Shown here piece after piece: positions 56,610 to 64,000 of a DNA stretch of 64,000 nt. Each line of letters begins with the position of its first letter. Positions within the stretch are counted from its first letter, which is position 1. Location: the NCBI GenBank assembly GCA_023525975.1, contig CM042027.1, positions 87,328,007 to 87,392,006 of the forward strand. The letters run 5' to 3'. Both the position numbers and the translations under genes were made by a program. Under the pieces are notes generated by a model, which made no database searches, was not told where the DNA came from, and saw only the letters and a list, made by a program, of their open reading frames with translations. Origin of the DNA: Smallanthus sonchifolius (lineage: Eukaryota > Streptophyta > Magnoliopsida > Asterales > Asteraceae).

Positions 56610-59600
56610 TGTAATGTTCGAGATTTTTGGCCTATCTTTTGCACGTGTTACTAAATAAAAACTCGATTTCGTATTAAAATTATTTCCTTAAAACAATAGG
56701 CATAAATTTTAAATAAATAATTGAAACATATATATGTATGTATATGTATATGTGAAATTTATTTAAAAGTGTGAATATATCTATAGATACATACATATAT
56801 ATATATATACATATATAGATTCTTAAAACTTTGTAAAGTTATAAATAATATAAATTTATGTTAACTACTTAAAGTTATAACAAATCTTATAAAAATTTAT
56901 AAGATAAAATCATTTGAGAAAACTTATTAATTTTTTGATTTTTATAGAAACTCATTTATTTCATCTTTATGAAATCGAGGGACTAAAACTGTCATTTATC
57001 AAAACTTATTTTAAACTAAAACACATGGTTTTGAAAATAGCCTCAAACTTCAGGGACCTGTTCCGTATTAAACCCAAACACCCGAAACCCAGAAATCAGT
57101 CATGGGTTTGAGTCCCGCCACACCATTTTTTTCACCCTTTTTCCTTCGATAATGCGAATCCCGTCCGGATTCGATGAACCTCGGGTTCATCTCGCGCATG
57201 CGACCCAACCCCGATGCCCATCAATGCCCGATTTCAACCACAGTCACGCGTGGATTCGAATTCAAATCCATTCGGCCCAACCACCATCTCCCTAACCGTT
57301 TTCACATTAATTGGCAAAATTGACTATAAATACCGACTGGAACTCGTTGGCAACACCACACTCAAGCTCTCTCATACCTCAGTTTCTCAGATTAACACCT
57401 GCATTTGCCGTTTGAAGCTCACGACCACCGACTCTCAACCCATACTCATTCTCATTCGATTCTACACCATTTCAGGTAAATTTTGAGTCATTAGGTTCGT
57501 TTTCTCTTGAAGATCGAAAGCCCTCTGTTTAATTTCATTAACAGAGGGCAAATCGATGTATATTTGGCAAATCTCGATTCTAGGGTTCATACGGTTGGGG
57601 CTCGATTCGGGATTCTGTTTAAGTATTTGATTTTCCATGTATTACACTAACGAGACCCGTAGTCGGGTGGTTAGTGTGTGTGTGTGTGCCTCGACCCGGT
57701 CAGTGACCCGGGTTCGAGTCTGTGTAGCCTAGTTTTGCCATTTTATTTTTTTTGTAGACCTTTTTAAAACAGTTTTATACTAATAACTTTTATAAATTCT
57801 GTGATACTTTTATAAACTTGAATTCGAATTTTATTTACACTTTTTATATTCTATGATATTTTAATTAATTAAATTTAGTTAAAACTTATAAGAATAAATT
57901 CCTTAAAAATAGTTTTAAACACTTGAACACTATAAAAATACTTATAAACTTTATGAAAACTTTCATAGTAATCGGAAATTTATTTGGGATCTAATTTGTT
58001 ATAAACAGATTTATTTAAAACTTTAAAGTAATCATTTAATTTCTTTTTAAAACAGAAATTTTATATAAATATTTATAAAATCAGAAGTTTTTATAAAACT
58101 TTCATAGTTACTTAGAAAACAGAAACCTATAAATTTTTACAAAAAAATTATACATATTTAATTCAAGACTTGTATATTTATTTAAGATAAATATACTTTT
58201 AATAAACTTATACACTTTAATAGAAGCAACAAAAATATATATATATACTTTAAACGAATTCCTATTTAAACAAATATGTTTAAACTTACTATTTATTTGA
58301 ACTTAACATTTTTTTAACTACAAGTTGGTTTAATAATTACTTAATACTTAAATGCTTTAATAAATCATAAAATGATTTATATTGATTATTTTCAATTAGA
58401 AATATTTGCCGTTGTAGATAATTATTTATTCTTAATAATTATGCACTCTCAAAATGGTTATTTTGAAACCTTAACCATTATTTATTCTTGAACTAATAGT
58501 TATCGTTATATATCTTTTAAATGATTATTATTAATCCTTAATAATTATTTATTCTTTAAATAATTATTATTAGACTTTAATAATTATTTAATCTTTCACT
58601 TAACTATTATTACCACGCTACTTCCAAATATTTAGAAAAACTATTTTATTAATATTACTTAACTTGTGTAAAGGATAATTATAAAGTCTTTTAAATAATT
58701 ATTGTGAGTAATAATTATTATGAACTTATTAAACTTGATATTCAAGCCTTGTATTTGAAACTTCAATCTAAACTTTGCAAACCCAAACATTCCCGTCTCC
58801 CATTTGGAACCCTAGTCAATCTTGAAATCTTAGATCCTTGCCATAGACTTGTAGATCATACTTAAACTCTAGACTTATATTCTTAGGCTTATCGTAAGGA
58901 TATTCTCCCTCCAAGTCTTGCAAATACTTATCTGTGTCGGATACTATTCATCATCCAAGTGAGTATTCTTAGCCCCTTTTTCCTTTCTATACTTTTGGGG
59001 TGAAACATGTTCAAAACTTTAAACTTATACAATTCTTGTACAACTATGACTAGATGCTTATTCTTATGTTAAACTTGAGACTTGTATGCTTAGATTAAAC
59101 TTAAAATTAGCACATTCATTAACTTTGATCAAGCCTATAGTAACAATGATAGATCTATTGTATTTGACCAATCCACCTTGATTGATTGACCCCTTCGGGG
59201 GGGAGCCCTTGGTGATTGTTACTGAATTAAACTTTAAACTTGAGACTTGAGACTTATAAGGGTAACCTGCGGGTTATGCCTAAACTTGGTTGGAGGGTTG
59301 AAGTGCACAATGTTTAAGATACTTGTTCTCATACTTACATTATAGAATGCATATATCATAGTGAATTGTAATTCTTCTCAAATACTTGTTAAACTGTGTC
59401 AAAACCTTTGTATCTCACCAACTATTTTGTAGTTGACAGATTCTTTCACATGTTTCAGGTTCTACAACATGAGACTTTATCGTGATCACATAGGATGCTT
59501 GGACCTAGAATGCTTAATCAATTAGACTTGTATTCTTGCTATGTATTTGATTTATTCTTTGTATTGAACCTTTGAATCTATTTATTAATGAAATATTGAA

Positions 59601-59678
59601 ACTTTAATAGTCAACCTTGTGCTATTGAACAACCGCGTCCGCCCCGACGTATAATCCGCCGTCGGTTGGAGTGTGACA
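56610..59678 (+). repeat. 3' LTR (3069 bp)
   Basis: TGTAATGTTCGAG...GGAGTGTGACA. Collinear with the 5' LTR, with only scattered substitutions visible, except for loss of the 51378-51617 segment and about 14 extra bases near 57355-57372. Carries TATAAATA at 57325, hairpin at 57520-57549 and B box at 57705-57721. Confidence 0.92.
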
Positions 59679-59910
59679 GTTTATATATATATATATAAAT
59701 AAACGTGGTAAAAAACTTGTAAACTAAAAAACCAAGTCAAATTTGTAAACTTGTAAACTAAAAAACCAAAATTCTAGGCACACATTTATTTTCATCTTAT
59801 TTTAATTTATTACACAAAAGTCAAACATCATATAAACTATAATAAATATGTGGCTAGAAATTGGTTTTTTGGTTTACACATTCAAATGTGGTTTACATTT
59901 GATCATTTTC

Positions 59911-60262
59911 ATATATATATATATATATAGGGAAGGGTTCCAGAGAAAAACACAAGTTAGGCGAAAATCGAGAAAACCACTAAAAAACCAATTTTACCAA
60001 ATCATATAATAATATTTATTTTTTGTTTTATTTTATTTTTATTTATTTATAAGAGTATTAATATAATATTAAACATTTTTATCAAAAAATATTTTTACAC
60101 ATAGTGTTACGTATACGTAAACATAAAACAAAAAAATTATGGTTACGTATACGTAAATAAAAAAAATGTTTTCGGATACGCATACGTAAATAAAAAAATT
60201 GTCTAAAATGATGAGGTTTTCTCGGTTTTCGACTAACTTTGTGGTTTTCTCTTGATCCCTCC

Positions 60263-60333
<71 letters not shown>
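59911..60333. mobile_element. TIR element inserted in a (TA)n microsatellite
   Basis: Element about 59930-60264. The left end GGGAAGGGTTCCAGAGAAAA matches the right end in reverse complement, GGGGAGGGATCAAGAGAAAA. The similarity continues inward over about 55 bp (AGTTAGGCGAAAATCGAGAA versus AGTTAGTCGAAAACCGAGAA). It is flanked by (TA)n on the left (59911-59929) and a longer (TA)n on the right (60265-60333). This resembles the rice Micron MITEs, which target TA microsatellites. No coding capacity. Confidence 0.7.
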
Positions 60334-60335
<2 letters not shown>

Positions 60336-62493
60336 AAAAGCTAAATAAATTGAACTTATTTAATCATGAGAAATAATAATCTATGAATTCAAAAGGAATT
60401 AATTACATGTTCTCGTTGGTTTTTCATGACAGGATACAAATAAGTGTCAAAAAGTAATAAAAAGAAGGAACTAGTCTAAAGGAAAAAGAAACACCTTCTT
60501 TAGTTTTCTGTTTGAATAACACAACATCAAAAACAACAAGAAAAAGAAATGTATTGGGCTAATTGTCAGCCCACTTGGAAAGCAAATGAAAATAAATAAT
60601 AGGCTGATGAAGTTAACTAGTTTACGGCATGCTAAACTTGGAACTCGGATGCTTTTGCTTTTGCCTAGGAGGTTTTGACATGTTTAATCTAAAACTTTAG
60701 AAAACTAAAACCCTTTATGGATCCATATGAAGCTCTTGAAACTAAAGAAAATTCATTCATATGGTGTTTAGAAACAACAACCATTGAAGTGTAGCGGTAG
60801 CTTAAACAATATGAAGATGAAGATGAAGATGTAAGCACAAGCTTTTTCCTCCAAATGGATGCACACCAAGCACAATGTTTATAAAGATGCTAGTCTTTAA
60901 CTTAATTTCAAGGTAATAACACTCACTAAAACTCACTTTAGTAGTGTTATTCAAGTAGAAATCAAAGTGTTATCAAGAACCAAGTCAAACCATAAAGAGA
61001 TGATAGTTTGAATAAATTCTTGGACATTAATCTTTCAAAAACCCTCTTTCTCTCTTGGATGGAAAAATCTCTACCCTCTCTTGCTCTATGGTGGAGAGTT
61101 TTTGAGTTGTTACAAGTGTCTTTCACATTCAAGAAGTTCCTTCCGTTTAATAACATCAAAGGGAAAGCATCTTTCAGCTTTATGACTTGTAAGGGTCGTA
61201 AGGATCACATCTGCACAAGAGATAAGTCGAACAAGAGAGGGATGGCCCCACTTGCTTGCTCATGGTTGGAATACACAAAAAGGGAAGGATGAATTCAAAT
61301 GTAAAGAAAGCCAACTTGATCTCATTCTAAAAGTGTCTTTAAAATAAGACAATTTATGAGATTTCCATCTTTATAATAAATACATGTGTTTTTAAGGTGT
61401 AAGATTAATTTACAATACTAACTGTGTATTAATCTCATATTAAACATGGTTATATAGCTAGTATTGCTAGAATGTCTAAAGCATGCTTCTTCACATTTAA
61501 ATTGAACCATTATACAAATGAGACATTTATATGCAATCATATTAATATTTATATTCCATGGTAACTCCATAAAATAAATATTAACGATGAAATTATTCAT
61601 TTTATTGTCTAACAATAAAGTTTATTGTTTAACAATAAAGTAACTGACATTGATCGAGTTGTACTTGTTAAACCAAGAAAAAACAACATAAAACTATTCA
61701 AAAACTTTTAAGCGATACCCGAATGCTTAACCGATGCCAGATACCGGATTAATTGTCCAATCCTCCAAGTAGCTTCTTCGATCATTACCCCTTAGTTCAC
61801 ACCATTCAAAACTTAGAACTTTGATGTCTTCAACCAGGTCCTCCACCGATCTTCTAACATTTGAGAATACCCACTTGTTTCATGTCATTCATATTAACCA
61901 ACACGTACAATATTCAATTAAGCATCTTAGCCTTTTTTACCTTATTCGAGCCCGCTAAGTTTTTTAAGTGGTCGACTAGTTCAATAACAAATGACCGGGT
62001 GCTTTAGAAAATGGAACTCTTTTAAATTAAATAAGATGAGTTCGAGTCTAAACTAGCTTAACCTCAGACTCGACCCATTTACACCTTATAAAAAGTAAGT
62101 TTATTCATTAAAAAAATGTCATTAGGGTTAGTGACCTAGTAATAAAAAAACAAACATTTTGAAACATTAAAGTTTAAGAATGGATTCAAATCCCACTCTC
62201 ATAAAAATAAAAAAATTATTTTTAAAAAAATTAAATAAATAAATAAAAAGATGAACACATGCATGTGTGATGTGTTTGTCCATAAAAGTAACTCATACCC
62301 TTGATAGGGACATAAAATAATTTTTTTCCCTATGTCCTTATTTCAAGTCATGACCCACTTGATACCATCTCCATTACCATCCATGCGGTCAATATTCAAT
62401 GGGACCATATTTCTAAGCCACCATTATTACTCGAAAATTGAAATATTCAAACATATTTCCATATAATAATATAATAAATACAAAAACAAAAAC
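60334..62493. other. Intergenic DNA, probable retroelement remnants
   Basis: No gene recognised. 60480-61320 is less AT-rich and on the minus strand resembles LTR or leader sequence of a copia element (e.g. TTCAAGAGCTTCATATGGAT), but no borders were found. The open frame 61008-61292 has no family features. A short GAAGAT repeat lies at 60811-60830. Confidence 0.35.
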
Positions 62494-62889
62494 TCAAGAC
62501 GACAAATTACAATCTATGGTAGGATCTAGATCGATGGCACCATCATCACCGTTGATTTGATCAAGCACTAGAACCAATCCCATCGCAAACGCACCATCGA
62601 ACCCCGGCTTCAGTGTGAGCAAGAACACGTCCTTACCAAGCATCACATTTGTCGAAGCGTCCACTTTGCGTCTAATCTCTGCCATTGGTTCCTTTGCGGA
62701 ATCATATATCGTACAGTTACGATGAGAGAACTGCCCTTCGATCTAGTACTCCTCCGTCTGATCTCCGAACAACTCCACCGTCATGTTTGATCTCCCGATG
62801 ATCGACGATCGCCTCACGCTGAATATCGGCTTCTTACCGTCCCACCCCTCACCTAAAAAACCTTCCCACCGTTGATGTAGACTCGGCCT
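62494..62889 (-). pseudogene. LURP-one-related (LOR/DUF567) gene, truncated with in-frame stop
   Basis: The minus strand, from an acceptor-like TTTAACAG at 62890, encodes SLHQRWEGFLGEGWDGKKPI, SVRRSSIIGRSNMTVELFGD, then EEY, a TAG stop (about 62743), and IEGQFSHRNCTIYDSAKEP, EIRRKVDASTNVMLGKDVF and TLKPGFDGAFAMGLVLVLDQ. This is the second half of a LOR barrel; the stop replaces a residue that in relatives is usually Gln. The first exon, with the N-terminal half, is not found in the 1.1 kb upstream, which is low-complexity DNA. Arabidopsis LURP1 acts in defence against oomycetes; most LORs have no known function. This copy is unlikely to give a full protein. Confidence 0.8.
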
Positions 62890-64000
62890 CTGTTAAACAA
62901 TTAATTAACGTCATTCACAGTTTATTATCTATTATACATATTATTATTTGATTTATCATTTATTTTTTTAGTTTGATGATTAGTCTTTATTTATATGTCA
63001 GAATATTAGGTTTTAACATTACCGTTACGTTAACTTCAACATTTTTTTTAGTTGAGATCTGGTTTTCAGTTATTAAATATAAAAAAATGGGAAATTCATC
63101 AAAATGGCCATTTGACCAAGATGAATTATCAAAATAGTCATTGACTATTTTTTTTACCAAAATAGCCAACCAATCACGTTGTGCCATGTGTCAAAATGAC
63201 GAAAATTTGGGCCAAATTTTCGTCTTTTTTTAATTTTTCGCCAAAAAAGTTTGAATTTTCGCCAAAAAAAAAATCAGATGAGTTTGAATTTTCGCCATTT
63301 TGAAAAATGGCGAAAAAATATGGCATATTTTCGCCATTTATTATATAATTATAATTTTTAATATTAAAATATTATTATTTTTTAATATTTTTAAATTTTC
63401 GCCTTATTTTTTTTTATTTTTTAAAATTTTTTTCAATTATTATTTTTTTCAATTTTTGTAAAATAATAAAATATAATTTTTATTTAAAAAACGAATTTTA
63501 ATAAAATATTATTTAAAAAAATATTTATACCCCTCCCTACCATTCATTTTTTCACATTTCATCCACTTAAACATTTTCTTCACTTTATAAAATTCTTCCT
63601 TTTATCCATCAACTTACAACTTATTTTTAAGTAATGTTCCTTTAATATTATTTTCGCCATTTTTCAAATTTTTGCCATTTTCAAAAATATCACCCCACCC
63701 AATCTTTCAAAAAAAAGATATCATTTAAAAAAAAAAAAAAAGATATCAATTTTCAAATTTTGAATTTTCGATATCAATTAATACGATATCATTAAAGAAT
63801 ATCTTTCGCCATTTTTCAAAATTTGAAAAGGATATCTTTCAATTAAAAGATATCAATTAATGCGATATCAATTAAAGGATATCTTCAAATTTTCTCCTTT
63901 AAAAAAAAAAAAGATATCAATTAATACGATTTTCATTTAGTTTAAGGAAAATTACCAAATTGCATATCGGTCCTAAAAAAAAAGGCGAAAATTTGGGGCG
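62890..64000. repeat. AT-rich repeat region with TTTTCGCCATTT and GATATC motifs
   Basis: No gene. Repeats of TTTTCGCCA and its variants occur from 63210 on, and many GATATC palindromes lie at 63717-63920 (AAAGATATCAATTAATACGA). The left part (63088-63200: CATCAAAATGGCCATTTG, ACCAAAATAGCCAACC) looks like the terminus of an Asteraceae-type non-autonomous transposon. The element runs off the right edge. Confidence 0.45.

Larger units (their letters stand above)
48991..59683 (+). mobile_element. Intact non-autonomous LTR retrotransposon, TSD GTTTA
   Basis: Element 48996-59678 with GTTTA at 48991-48995 and 59679-59683. LTR 1 is 48996-52299, LTR 2 is 56610-59678, and the internal region is about 4.3 kb. 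It has a PBS for initiator tRNA-Met and a polypurine tract, but no gag, protease, reverse transcriptase or integrase. The only sizeable ORF encodes a predicted membrane protein (53633-54208). The large size and lack of pol resemble LARD-type or gag-less derivatives of Ty3/gypsy. The LTRs are very similar by eye, apart from a 240-bp indel, suggesting a young insertion that must have used enzymes from a relative. Confidence 0.9.

Noticed and set aside
61008..61292. 94-codon plus-strand frame
   Set aside because: No family similarity; the context looks like retroelement non-coding sequence in the opposite direction.
62987..63187. 66-codon minus-strand frame as the first LOR exon
   Set aside because: Sequence does not resemble the LOR N-terminal half and overlaps a repeat terminus.

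Overview
This is an AT-rich stretch of a flowering-plant nuclear chromosome. It has intron-containing plant genes, no operons, and transposons that outweigh the genes. The style and repeat families (long-LTR Ty3/gypsy elements, several MITE families, Helitrons) suggest an asterid, probably Asteraceae, but the species cannot be fixed from sequence alone.

Six apparently intact genes were reconstructed across splice sites: a SHINE/WIN1-type AP2/ERF regulator of cuticle wax (minus, 2783-3962); phospholipase D alpha (plus, 25593-30387, 810 aa, both HKD motifs, leader intron); a small single-span membrane protein of unknown function (plus, 31112-31489); an EPF-like secreted cysteine-rich peptide (plus, 36349-38429); a GH17 beta-1,3-glucanase with a likely GPI-anchor tail on a third exon (minus, 39114-40963); and an equilibrative nucleoside transporter (plus, 45326-47282). 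A LURP-one-related gene near the right end (minus, 62494-62889) is a broken 5'-truncated copy. These genes do not form a pathway.

The rest is mobile DNA in layers. About 9 kb (12247-21197) is a MULE of the FAR1-transposase type with matching ends, a near-perfect target duplication and palindrome-rich subterminal regions. Its gene is broken, and it is split by a Ty3/gypsy fragment in the permuted order internal-3'-end / LTR / gag. Another 10.7 kb (48996-59678) is an intact non-autonomous LTR element with TSD GTTTA, LTRs over 3 kb, no gag or pol, and one ORF predicted to be a coiled-coil tail-anchored membrane protein. Smaller elements with target duplications I could read include a tRNA-derived SINE, a 9-bp-TSD foldback element, three hAT-type MITEs and a PIF/Harbinger derivative inside the PLD intron. 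Helitron, CACTA, copia and hAT-transposase remnants are also present.

The most striking observations are the EPF-like gene's intron, built of alternating 156/187-bp repeats that each carry a copy of the real 3' splice site; the membrane-protein ORF in the non-autonomous retrotransposon; the permuted retroelement in the MULE; a higher-order minisatellite at 8.4-9.85 kb; and conserved tRNA-like B boxes and a GCCCTCTG hairpin in the LTRs.
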